A program made the position numbers and the translations under genes. Source: Apostichopus japonicus (Eukaryota > Echinodermata > Holothuroidea > Aspidochirotida > Stichopodidae). Taken from it: 64,000 bases of DNA. Positions 25,801 to 39,400 of the stretch are shown piece by piece (position 1 is the stretch's first letter; the number at the start of each line of letters is the position of its first letter). Location: positions 25,304,989 through 25,368,988 of the forward strand of contig NC_092572.1 in assembly GCF_037975245.1 (NCBI RefSeq). The letters run 5' to 3'. Under the pieces are notes generated by a model. It made no database searches and was not told the origin of the DNA. It worked only from the letters and a program-made list of their open reading frames with translations.

Positions 25801-27442
25801 CCAGCAAATTCTTTATCGGTAACAGCTGATATTATAATATTTATTTCTTCATTATTCCTTTACCAAATTTATGACATTTATTTTATCCTTAAATCATCTA
25901 CCTAATTTTCTCTTTATCAAAACATCTACTAACAGGTTAAAGTGACATTTCGATGTTCTAGCTAATGCATACATTCCTCATATTTTTTTTTGTTTCTTTC
26001 AAAATGAAATAGAATCATACATGAAATATGTCACAATAAACCATCCATAAATAGCAGGGTTCTCTATGTAGACCTGTTACATTAATACCAATGAACCAGG
26101 TAAACTAAATTTCATTCTTCTGTTATTAAATGTACATGTGGCCTTATATGGTAAAATACATGTATACGCTGCATGGTAGTCTACCACAAGCGTTTACACT
26201 TAACTTTTATGAAAGGGCCATTCCTCGTCATCGACATAAACCTTTTCATTGCCTATTAAAATGAAAACACAACAACAGCAATCTTACTCCTTTAAATACT
26301 ATAAGTACTTCAATACTGGTAAACTGACTGGAACATTTTTGAAAACGGGAAAGAGCAAAGATATGTTTATACAGAAACGTTTATATAGGGCCAATATCAA
26401 CTGAAGTTGTTTAAAGGAGCTATTGTATAGTTATAATAGATATTACATAGTTGGTTTATAGCCATTTTTATTCACTGGGGGCGCCAGTCAGATACCACAG
26501 TACCACCATACCGTGTAACCAGTGATCACGCACCCAGTTTCATTTAAAACAACCCAGAAAGCGACAGGGAATGGATTTCATGAGCAAATTCTGACATTTG
26601 CATATACCATATAAGTAAATGAAAAATGGAAAATCTACTCGGAAAGTTTAGACGATGGAAAATTTCTTTGCCCATCCTTTACATACTGTTAAGAATTAAT
26701 TCCATATTGTAAGAGGAATACAGTTAATCAATGTGTATAACAGAGCTCCCAACAAATTCTCAAAATGACTGCAACAAAAATATTCCTGTAATTCTCTACA
26801 TTGCACACTCAACAGCATTTGTACATCTATACATTAAATGGAGCAGTTTCCTGTAGTAGCAGTAAGTATGGGGCTCTTTTAAGTCTATGCCTGGACCCAC
26901 AATTACATGTAATGAATGAACGGAAAGTCCCAGTGACTAAAACACATTAACAACACACATAAGAATGAAGCATCCTATCATCCATACAGGCCATGCTAGA
27001 CTTTCTACAAGTTCCTTACTTTCTTTTTTACATCATGGTGTATTCCAAACCACAAGGTGAACATTGTATCATGAATATTTAACATGCAATATTATTACAT
27101 ATGTGTCTGTATTATGCAAAAGCTAAAATGTTGTCAATTTACTCTCTTCATCCTGCCCATAGTGTCCTTGCACTGATATATCTGTTGTCAGGTATTATTG
27201 ATTCATAATTTATCTGTCATCAAAGAATGATACACATATCATAAGCTCTGGTCATATTTACTTAGACTCGGATATTTCTGGACCTTCAATACAGAAGATA
27301 TTACGCAACGGGATCCATTTTCGCAATAGTCTCCAGTTAACATACTTCATATAAAATAAAAAAGTTTACTTCTAAATAGAGAAGCAGTTCACTTTAACAA
27401 CTTGCATATACAGTTCACATTAAGTCAATAATCAAGAACTCA
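22880..27442. other. Gene-poor region / NCSTN 3' flank
   Basis: No coding exon recognised over 4.5 kb. The part next to 27443 is presumably the NCSTN 3' UTR (minus sense); a candidate minus-strand AATAAA lies at 26467-26472, which would give a 3' UTR of about 1 kb. Cleavage site not determinable. Confidence 0.45.
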
Positions 27443-30400
27443 TCAATAACTGGAATCCGTCCTGAAGAGAACATCTGCTCTGGCATTGATGAAATAAACT
27501 ATCGGGAAAGACACGAGTGCTATTGAAAGCCCCAATGAAAATATCACCCACTGTAAGAGGAAGAGAAAAAGAACAAGTATTAAAATCTAGGCATCGGTAT
27601 AGAAACAACCTATAGAACACATTGAAATCTATGCATTGGTATAGAAACAACTATTAGAATCTGTGTATTGGAATAGAACAAGTATAGAACAACTATTAGA
27701 AGATATCTATTGGTATAGAACAACTACAGAACAACTATTAGAATCTATGCATTGGTATAGAACAGCTATTAGAATTTATGTATTGGTAAAGAACAACTAG
27801 AACAATTAGAATCTATGTATTGGTATAGAATAAATATTAGAATATATGTATTGGTATAGAACAACTATAAGAATCTATGTATTGGTATAGAACAACTATT
27901 AGAAATATATGTATTGGTATAGAACAACTATAAGAATCTATGTATTGGTATAGAACAACTATTAGAATATATGTATTGGTATAGAACAACTATAAGAATC
28001 TATGTATTGGTATAGAACAACTATTAGAATATATGTATTGGTATAGAACAACTATAAGAATATATGTATTGGTATAGAACAACTATAAGAATCTATGTAT
28101 TGGTATAGAACAACTATTAGAATATATTTATTGGTATAGAACAACTATTAGAATCTGTGTATTGGTATAGAACAACTATTAGAATATATTTATTGGTATA
28201 GAACAACTATTAGAATCTGGGTATTGGTATAGAACAACTATAGAACAAAGTTATTAGAATCTATGCATTAGTATAGAAAAACTGTAGAACAAGTATTAAA
28301 AACTAAATATTGGTATAGCAAATCAGAATGTGTTATATAAGGAAGCCTATTTTTATTTATTTATTATTTAGGTTTACAGTCTTCTTCAGGGCCAAGGCCC
28401 TCTCACACGACTTTACAACCCTGGTCATTGGTAACTTGACACACCTACACACCAAAGGGTGCACAATTCAATCAGTCTCTCCTGGGGCACCACAACCATG
28501 TGTCCCCCGGGGGACTTTCCCATAGGGTGCAGCCACAAACTGGCGCATGCAACTATATTTACAAGTTACCTCCCAAGTCCCCATCTATACACCTGGGTGA
28601 AGAGAGGCAATGGAGTTAAAGCGCCTTGCCCAAGGACACAACGTAATGATCTGGCCAGGGCTCGAACCTGTAATCCTTAGATCACAAGTTCACTGCCTTA
28701 ACCACTTGAAGCCTAGAAGGGACACGTCTAGTTACGTTTTGATGAGATGCAACAATTTCGTCAATAATGACAAGAATCCGATTTGGTATGATGACGTCAA
28801 TACACCAATTGACATGTCCCTTCTATGCTTCCTTACTAATATCTTTCCACAAATGTCTACGCTTTTCCTTCCTTTTTTTTCTAACCTGATTAGTCAATGC
28901 CAAATTTCAGAGGGAACCTCAAGTGACTGACTCAGGTAACTGGTAAACTCAACCAGACTGTTCAATTATCCACAAAAAAAAAGTGATAGAAAAATGAAAT
29001 TCCGGAAACCATCTGTTCCATTAACTCACATAAGGATACTAATGCGATGCTCAAAATTTGAACATTTGAAATGTGAAAATATTTTTGTGAAAGTTAAAAA
29101 AAGAACTGTAAAACCCTCACCTCCTGTTTGGGGCTAGGGACTAAAAATACTCTGATACGGAAGGGTGACGGGGACCACTGACTCTCGGTCCATGTTGAAT
29201 ACTGTGTAGAGGCCCAGTCCGGTTTCGTGTGTTCGTCATCGATGAATGCTGGCGATACTGCAGCTGTAATGTGGACTGTACTTTTGATGCAGATGCCCTT
29301 GTCCGGGTTCATCTCAGGGCCAATCGCATAGTGGTAAGTATAGACCTTGAAGAGACGGGACGTGGAAAAAGATCACAGCGGGTGTAATCAGTCATTTACA
29401 GATACAAAAATATTATAAATATTATAACAACAAAAATTATACATATCATACATATTATAACAATAAATATTATAACAACAAAATTTATTATAACAACAAA
29501 ATATTATACAATATATTATAACAACAAATATTGTAAAAACAACAACATTATAACAACAAAAATATTATAACAAAAATTGACGAAATTTCTTTATACGCTT
29601 ATTAGCCAATCGTAATGAGGTTTTGAGGGTTTTGCGCCATAGCAACCATTACTTCTCTTTTGCAGTCACCCAGATAGCAGATGGGCATTGTTAATTACAA
29701 AAGAAGTGAATGGTCAGTGTTGAGAATTTCTTAAACTTATGAGCAAAAAACCATTAAGGGGTAAGCCTGAAGTACCATATGTATGTTTTCCCTAATTATT
29801 CAATAAGGGTCCATGATATAATGTGATAAATGCTTGTTGTACATAATGATTACCGGTAGTAAACAACCTTCTCATTCTTAGCTGAACTCTCTGTACCAAA
29901 CAGACAAGACAGAATATAATGAAATCCAACAATAACACTTATATGGTTTTGTCAATTAGAATATTTATCTCAAACCACTCATTATTTACAGAGCTGTTTT
30001 GGGGTTTACTTTATTTGTTTATTATTCTTATTATTATTATTACTTCGGCGCATAAGAAAAATTTGGTACAAACTGTCAAACCACTCATTATTTACAGAGC
30101 TGTATTGGGTTTATTTTATTTGTTTATTATGATTACTATTCACTTCAGCGCATAAGAAAAATTTGGTACAAACTGTCCTCTCATTCGGAAGCATTCCTAC
30201 ACAAAAATTTTACAAATGCCAGGATATTTCTTTTCCGCGCTTGTCAAGCTTGCGGTTGTTTGCCCGATTCCATTTAATGAGTCAATCTCCAAGGTCTAAC
30301 GTAAAGAGATTACAGTCTTCGGGTACCTCAATCTACCTTCTCACCTCACTGTCGTCAGGCTGTGAGCAATCATCTTTATCCGTTTCATTCATGGCAGTCT

Positions 30401-33400
30401 TCTCTCCCAGGAAATACGCTAGCAGTCTGGTGGTCAGGATGCTGCCCTGGGTGTCTGACTGCCAGACCCCTGGGTAAAGGTCAATAGCGATGGGAGCTGA
30501 AACAAGCAGAGGAATAGCAGATGAGAGACGGCAGGGAGAGGAGGGGACAATTAACACTGGCCAGACGATGTGATACTCCAGTACAGACGGTAATCCTCCA
30601 CCCCACCCACAATGAACCCACCCACAATGACCCTTACCCCCTCCTCCTCCTCCCACCCCCATTATCAATTCCATTCCCTTGAACTAAAGCTAGATCTATA
30701 TATAAAAAAAACCTTGCAACAAACTGCCTATCTATTGCAAAAAGCCACCACCCCCCCACTCCCCCTTCCATACCCTCCTTCATCTATCTTGAACTAAAGC
30801 TAGATCTATATCATTAACAAAGATATCTTTAAGGAGAGATGAAATTACAAAACCTTTAAACAAATTTCTTATCTACTGCAAAAAGCCACCCCCCCAACAC
30901 CCCTTCCATACCCTCCTTCATCTATCTTGAACTAAAGCTAGATCTAAAATGATAACAAGGATATCTTTAAAGAAAGATGAAAAAAGGAAAACCTTTAAAC
31001 AAACTTCCTATCTACTGCAAAAAGCCACCACCCCCCCTCCAACACCCCTTCCATACCCTCCTTCATCTATCTTGAACTAAAGCTATATCGTTGACAAGGA
31101 TATCTTTAAAGAGAGATGAAAAAAGAAAAACCTTTAAACAACTTCCTATCTACTGCAAAATGCCACCCACCCCCCCCCCCCCAACTCCCCCTTCCATACC
31201 CTCCTTCATCTATCTTGAACTAAAGCTATATCATTGACAAGCATATCTTTAAAGTGAGATGCAAAGCAAAACCCTTTAACAAACTGCCTATCTTCTGCAA
31301 AAAGCCACCCCCCCCAACTCCCCCTTCCATACCCTCCTTTATCTATCTTGAACAAAAGCTAGATCTATATTGTTAACAAGGATATCTTTAAAGAAAGATG
31401 AAAAAAGGAAAACCTTTAAACAAACTGCCTATCTACTGCAGAAAGCCACCCCCCCAACACCCCTTCCATACCCTCCTTCATCTATCTTGAACTAAAGCTA
31501 GATCTAAAATGATAACAAGGATATCTTTAAAGAAAGATGAAAAAAGAAAAACCTTTAAACAAACTTCCTATCTACTGCAAAAAGCCACCTACCCCGCCCC
31601 CCCCCCACCTACCATTCCCTTCTTCATCTATCTTGAACTAATATATTATTAAAGAAATCTCTCAACAAACTGCTTATCTACTGCCAAGTTTTTATTATAT
31701 CTAGCTTTAGTTCAAGCTAGATGAAGGAGGGAATAGAAGGGGAGTGAGTGGAGGGGGAGGGGGAGTGGGGGTGCTTTTTGCAGTAGAGAAGCTTTCTCAG
31801 AGGCTCACTGAAACAAAAGCAAAAACAACAACTAAAACCAGACTATGAACACATTGAGAGAAAGAGATGGAAAGGCAGTTAAACTGGACTATTGGAATGG
31901 ACAGGCAATTAAACTGGACTATTGGTCACTGACTACAGCAATGACAGAGACTAAGGAGAGGTCAGATCAATGGGAAGAGCGACGTGGGTTAATTTTTTTT
32001 TCTTTCTTTTTTCTTCGCAAGAACACTTCACGCTGAGAGTTGATGTTCCCATCTTTTCATATCTTGAGAAAATCGAAATACCACGAAGAAAATATTCCCT
32101 GAAGAGACTATCCCATGGAGAGAGAAAAACATAATAAGAAAGACTGGAAAGACTGGAAAAACGAACCCCAGACGGGTCAAGTTTACTGTATTTATACAGA
32201 TAAAAATTCTCACTGCCTCACTTACATATGTGGACATCCGCCTTCTGTTGTAAGCTACGGAACAGGGAACAATTGGCGTTCACCAGAAAACAAAAGAGTA
32301 GGTCGTTGACCTGCCAAAGACAAAAGGAAGAAACACAGAAAGTGTAAAGGACACTATGACTACATGGTTTCATAACATGCCACTTTATATCAACTACTAT
32401 GCATGGGAAAGACACTTAGCCGACACTACTGCATAGCAGAGTATATGTGGGTTGACATTATAATGCCTGCACTGTTTTATATAGCCTATGAAGATACCTG
32501 GTTTATGTGGGTAGGACACTATGATGTCTACACTGTTCTACAGCTTACCTAGTACCTGGTATGGGTAGGACACTATGATGTCTACAGCCTACCAGGTACC
32601 AAAAAGATATGTGGGTAGACAATATGTCTATACAGTTCTATAGCCTAACCAGTACCTGGTATATGTGGTTAGGACACTCCTACACTTTTCCATGGCCTAC
32701 CAGGTACTAAAGATTGTATGTGGGTAGACACTATGATGTCAGCACTGTTTTATAAAGCCTACCATGTACCTGGTATATGTAGGTAGGAAACTCTTTCTAC
32801 ACTGTTCCCTAGCCTACCAGGTACCAAAGATATATGTGGGTAGACACCATGATGTCTGCACAGTTCTATACCCTACCCAGTACCTGGTATATGTGGATAG
32901 GGCACTCTGATGTCTACACTGTTCTATACCCTGCCAGGTTCCTGGTATATGTGGGTAGACACTATGTCTACACAGCTCTATAGCCTACCCAATACCCGGT
33001 ATATGTGGGTAGTACACTAAGATGCCTACACAGTTCTATAGCCTACCCGGTACCTGGTGTATTTGGGTAGTACACTATGATGTCTACACAGTTCTATAGC
33101 CTACCCAGTACCTGGTATATGTGGGTAGACACTATGTCTACACAGTTCTATAGCCTACCCAGTAACCGGTATATGTGGGTAGTACACTAAGATGCCTACA
33201 CAGTTCTATAGCCTACCCGGTACCTGGTGTATTTGGGTAGTACACTATGATGTCTACACAGTTCTATAGCCTACCCGGTACCTGGTTATATGTGGGTAGT
33301 GCACTATGATGTCTACACAGTTCTATAGCCTACCCAGTAACCGGTATATGTGGGTAGTACACTAAGATGTCTGCACAGTTCTATAGCCTACCCTGTACCT

Positions 33401-36400
33401 GGTATATGTGGGTAGGACACTCTGATGTCTACACTGTTCTATAGCCTACCGAGTACCTGGTATATGTGGGTAGTGCACTATGATGTCTACACAGTTCTAT
33501 AGCCTACCCTGTACCTGGTAAATGTGGGTAGTAAACTATGTCTACACAGTTCTATATCCTACCCAGTAGTTGGTATATGTGTGTAGACACTATATCTACA
33601 CTGTTCTATAGCCTACCCAGTACCTGGTATATGTGGGTAGGACACCCTTCTCACACTGTTCCATAGCCTATCAGATACCAAGCAGTATATGTCGGGAGGA
33701 CACTTTCACCAAACTACATAAAGTCTTACCGTAGTCACATCTGTCTTCACAGAGCTTTCATCACCTCCAGCTAAAGAGACCAGTGTTTTAGCTACTGTTT
33801 CAGCAACTTTGTTCAATTTCTAAAGAATCAAAAGAAAAGACATTTGACACCGAGGAATCTTACATCTTCATCTTTAGATTATATCTGTACAATTGGAAGA
33901 ACCACTGCACCTGGTTTTTTTTTGGTACAACTTAAATACTACCAATTAATTCTCTTCAATTAATTCTTAGGGATGATCCTGGGTTAAAACAAAATCACGG
34001 AACTTTGCAAAAATTGCTGTATAGGCTCTAGTTTGTGTATGCTACAGTGTGTTAGGATAATAGTTTTTGTCCCCGAGGTAGAAAAGAAATCACAGATATT
34101 CCACGAATTCGCGGAAAAAGCTCATGCATGAATTATCCTGTTCCGAATCACCAAAGTCACTTTAGCTGGCCAGAGGTCTCACCCATGTTGAAATCATTTT
34201 CCATGTAATAGAAAATTAAGTTCATTTTCATCTTTCAAGCCCTTGGAACCCTAGAGAGGAAGAAGAAACATTTCCCCCGACCCATCAATACACAGTAAGG
34301 CCATCTTCTTAAACAGAGATGACACGATCAGTCTTTATCTCACTAACTCGAGTACAGATAGATGTCAGTGAAAAATATCAACGGCCCCGTTTGTTCAGAC
34401 TCCTAAAATTTTTCCTGTGAGTCCAAGCAGAACACTTTCATCGTCTTAGTACACCCAAACCAAAAAATTAAATAAGATAACACTAAAAAAAAAATTTGAT
34501 GGACTGAGGTTATTTTGACTCCAGGTTGAGAAAGATGATAATAGGCAGACCATGCAATAAACAAGGGAACTGTGTTCCTACCTTGGCAAGGTACAATACT
34601 TCTGTTTTGTTATCCTTATCGATTCCAAGGTCGTAAGGGAAGTCGTAACGGCTATTGTAAAACCTTTGGAGAAACAAAACTTTTTTATGTCAAATTTGTA
34701 ATCAGTGCAAGGAATCTTCTTCTTTGGAGTAATTTGAAGTCTGTTTGTGACAAGAATCAATCCGTCTGGCTCATAGGCATCTGTACAATGTGTCTCTATG
34801 GGGTTTGTGGTCCATCTAGGTTGGATGTATGGAGATGAATGAATGTGTGACATCATATAACCAAGTCATATCAAGCATTTTGGGAGACTGAGGTAACTCT
34901 TGCAGAAAGGATATTGCTAAATTCTCTTTTTATACTCACTTGGTGTTAAATTATCTTTTCATACTCACCTATGATAAAATTCTCTTTTCATACTCACCCA
35001 TTGTTAAATTCTCTTTTCATATTCACCTATTGTTAAATTCTCTTTTCTCGTTCACTGATTGATAATTGTTCTATACATACTCACCTATTGTTAAACTCTT
35101 TTTTAATACTCACCTATTGTTAAATTCTCTTCTCTCATTTACTTATTATAAAATTCTCTATACATACTCACGTATTGTTAAATTCTCTTTTCATACTCAC
35201 CTATTGCTATATCTCTTTTCAGACTCACCTACTGTTCAATTCTCTTTCATACTTACCTATTGTTATATTCCCTTTTCATACTCACTTATTGTTAAACTCT
35301 CCTTTCATACTCACTTATTGTTAATTTCTTACCTATTGTTAAATTCTCTTTTCATACTCACCTATTGTTAAATTATCTTTTAATACTAACCTATTGTTAA
35401 ATTCCCTTTTCATACTCACCTATTCTTATATCTCTTTTCATACTCACCTATTGTTAAATTTTCTTTTCATACTCACCTGTTGTTAAATTCTCTTTTCATA
35501 CTCACCTATTGTTGATTTCTTACCTATTGTGAAATTCTCTTTTCATACTAACCTATTGCTAAATGCTCTTTTAATACTAACCTATTGTTAAATTCTCTTT
35601 TCATACTCACCTATTGTTATCTCTTTTCATACTCACCTACTGTTAAATTCTCTTTTCAAACTCACCTATAGTTATATTCTCTTTTCACACTCACTTATTG
35701 TTAAATTCTCTTTTCATACTCACCTATTGTTAAATTCTCTTTTCATACCTATTGTTATATTCCCTTTTCATGCTCACCTATTGTTTTATCTCTTATCATA
35801 CTCACCTATTGTTATATTCTCTTTCGTGATCAGTCAGTACTACTCCAGGGATGTTAATACCAGTCTTAAGAAACTGTTGGAATGATGCTGGAGGGAGTGG
35901 TATGTCTGCTGGCACTGTGTTTACCTCTACAGGGCCCACCTCTTGAAGAATCTTTATTAAATCATCGGTCTGGAGTGATAGAGAAAACACACCAAAGAGT
36001 GAATCAAAATCATGTCTGATGGTTATATTTAGGTTAGATAATACCTATTGACGTACACAGGATTTCCAGATGTTGGAAGGGGGAGGGTGGGGGTGGGGGG
36101 GAGATGGGACAATTTAGGTCTGGACAAGACTCTTAAGGATAGGCAGTATCCTTAAAGAGTCTTGTCCAGACCTAACTCGTCACTACAAATGAGGGGAGTG
36201 GCTGTGGGTTGGTAGAATGCAAGAAAGGGTACCCTCAGAAAACTTTAGATGTGTAAGTGGTGCAATCTGAGGGCAAATTTAGACTGTACATTAGGTTTAC
36301 AAACAGGTCTAAATGGAAGGTTCACACTTTTGAATTTTAAAAGACAATCCCTGATTGAACATTTTTATACCTGACTGAATTGTTTTCCCCAAAACTATAG

Positions 36401-39400
36401 GTGCAGGTGGGAGAGGGGTGGGGGGAGGGTTCATGGTCACTGATCCCAAGCAGCCTTACTGGAGGATGCTGCCCTAGTTTTGACACAGTGTCATATTATA
36501 CACAAAGTTTCTCAAGACTTTTGTCATCTATTGTGACATAACTGAAGACTTGTAGTTTTGTACAAGTAGAATCCCCCTTGTAATTAGTACTAGGAGAGTA
36601 TAGGAAATTCCCTTTGGTACAAGTATGTATGTATATGTATGTATATTAGATCCTCCTGTAAGCAGGAACTCGCGAAGAAGCCTCATTGGCTTATCAAAGC
36701 CGCAAGCTGACCGAAGTCAGTCTCTTACATTCATATTTAACATCCATGATTATGAATTGTCAATTGTCAACAACTCTGTAACTGGACGACATACATTGAT
36801 CTGGGAGAGACTCGAACCGGGACCTTATGATTGTAAGGCGCCGGCGTTAACCACTGAGCTAACACTCTCAAGTACTACACGAGTGTAAGAGAATTCCCCT
36901 TGGTATGAGAACAAAGTGAGTGCAACAGAATTCCTATTGGTACCAGTACTAGGCGAGTACAAGCAGAATTCCTGTTGGTATGAGTACTAAACGAGTATAG
37001 GAGAATTCCCCTTGGTGTGAGAACAAAGTGAGTGCAACAGAATTCCTGTTGGTACCAGTACTAGGCGAGTACAAGTGGAACTCCTGTTGCTATGAGTACT
37101 AGGCAATACAAGTTGAATTCCCATTGGTATGACTACAAGGCGAGTACAACAGAATTCCTGTTGCTATGAGTCCTAGGCAATACAAGTTGAATTCCACTTG
37201 GTATGAGTACTAGGCTAGTACAAGATGAATTCCCGTCGGTATGAGTACTAGGTGACGTACAAGTCTCAAAGTGTGAGCATGAGCACTTAACCTTTGCATT
37301 AGAACCTATACTAGTTATCAAATAACGCCCAGAGTTTGAGTACAAACCCTTGAGTGAGGGGGGGTCAGTATGAGTACAGCCAACTATTCAATAAAATGAC
37401 AACACATGCAGACCTGTTACAAGTCGTCAATAAATTTATGCAAATAAATGCGACAAACAGTGTCTATTAAAACACTTTTATGATGACAAAAGCAGTTCTC
37501 AGCTTTGCTATGTAAAATAGATAACAACCACCAGTTGATTACATTTGCACATATCTCCTGCATTTGTCCTCCCTGAGTTAGTGAAATTACCTTTTTCTTG
37601 GTGCCCTCATCCGCCTGCGAGATTGGATCGACATGTGCATAGTAAGTTCCGTTCGATAAGCCCAGTTGTCTGAGCTCCAAGACGTAGCTGATGTCGGTGA
37701 CGTTCATCTGAGGCAACCTCTTCTTCTTCTCCTTCTCCTCCTTCTTTATCGTTTCTTTAGACGTTGGGAAGTAGCCTCTCATCATGTCGTAGACCATCCG
37801 AGAGGAACCTGAATAATCGTAGCTCTCCTAAAACGGGATCAAATGTCAGAATATGAGACTGATGATGTCAAGCTTAGTTTTAGCCAACTCGGGAACGAGA
37901 GAATCAGGATGGAATTGTAAATCGTCGTGAACTGTTTTTAGCTATCTAGACAGTTATAGTTTAAAAGCTTAAAGTTGAAGGCTTACAGTCTTGTACAAGG
38001 CCTAGGCCTTCTCACGTGTACGTGACTTTTGCACCTTAACCCTGGTCATCGGTAACTTGTCACACCTTCACACCAAAGTGTGCACAATTCGATCAATCTC
38101 TACTGGGTCACCACAGTGGACCACATCCACGTGTCCCCGGGGGGACTTCCCAAAGTGCGCAGAAGACACAAGCCGGCTGCACAACAATATTTACAAGTTA
38201 CTTCGCAAGTCCCCATTTATACACCTGGGTGAAGAGAGGCAATGGAGATAAAAGTGCCTTGCCCAAGGACACAACGCAATGATCTGGCCAGGACTCGAAC
38301 CTGCAATCCTTAGATCACAAGTCCTCTGCTTTAACCATTTGACCACAACGCCCCCCAACGTTGGCAAGAGAAAGTTGGGAATTATACCGAATCTCAGATT
38401 GCACACAGTAACATGCATCCACACCCCTCCCAAAAGTATGGGCATAGAAAATTATATTATCTGCAGCCCGACTGCACCCCTGACTGTTTCAATCTCTGAT
38501 GTCCCAAGCCATGACCCACCTTAACTTTACCCCAAATTAAACATATCAAAGTGATGTTCCCAAAAGCCCAACTGCCAGACCCTACTGAACAAGTCAATAT
38601 AACAGATGTCAAACAGTTTATATTAAACATAAAAAAAAAATTCATACTGTTAAGGTTAAATGTATACGGGGTTGATGCATAAGTATAATTCAATATCTTC
38701 CGTTTGCTACCTCACCAAGACAATTAATGTTTGTTAATTCTAGATATATCTGAACTTGATATTATAACAGCATTCACAAACTAATGTTTCCATATTTCGT
38801 TGTTTTATTCACATTACTGTGCCCATTTTTATGTATATTCATATTTTTATGTTCTTTATTGTGGTTTATAATCCTGTCTTATATCATTTTTTTACTTTTA
38901 TTGCTGTTGTTATTACTTTTAGGTTTTCTTAAGTTTGGTCATTTTATATTCCAGGTATTGGTTCTTTTGTACAGTGCTCTTGAGCATGTTTCATTTCATG
39001 ATAACAGCACTTTAATATTTGGTATTTTATTTTTTATCATCATCCCATATGCACTGTTTACTACATCACCCAGATAACTAATGTTTATTAAGTCTAACGA
39101 TATCTTTACTTAATATGTATGACAACAAATTCAAATGAATATTTCCAAATCATCCTTCCCTAAGCACTGTTCGCTATATCAGCAAGACAATTACTGTTTG
39201 TTAAGTCTAGCTATATCTTAACTTGATATTATAACAGAATACACAAACTAATATTTTCCATATCATCATTCCCCCCTATGCACTGTTTACTACATCACCC
39301 AGACAACTAATGTTTGTTACGTCTAAAGATATCTTTACTTAATATAATGGCAACAAATCCAAACGAATATTTCTATTTCATTCTCCCCTACACAATGTTT

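Noticed and set aside
35066-35371. 101-codon plus-strand ORF
   Set aside because: Antisense reading of the splice-donor minisatellite; 29 bp is not a multiple of three, so the peptide pattern is incidental.
34900-35805. CRISPR-like regular 29-bp repeats
   Set aside because: No unique spacers between units; contiguous tandem repeat inside a eukaryotic intron.
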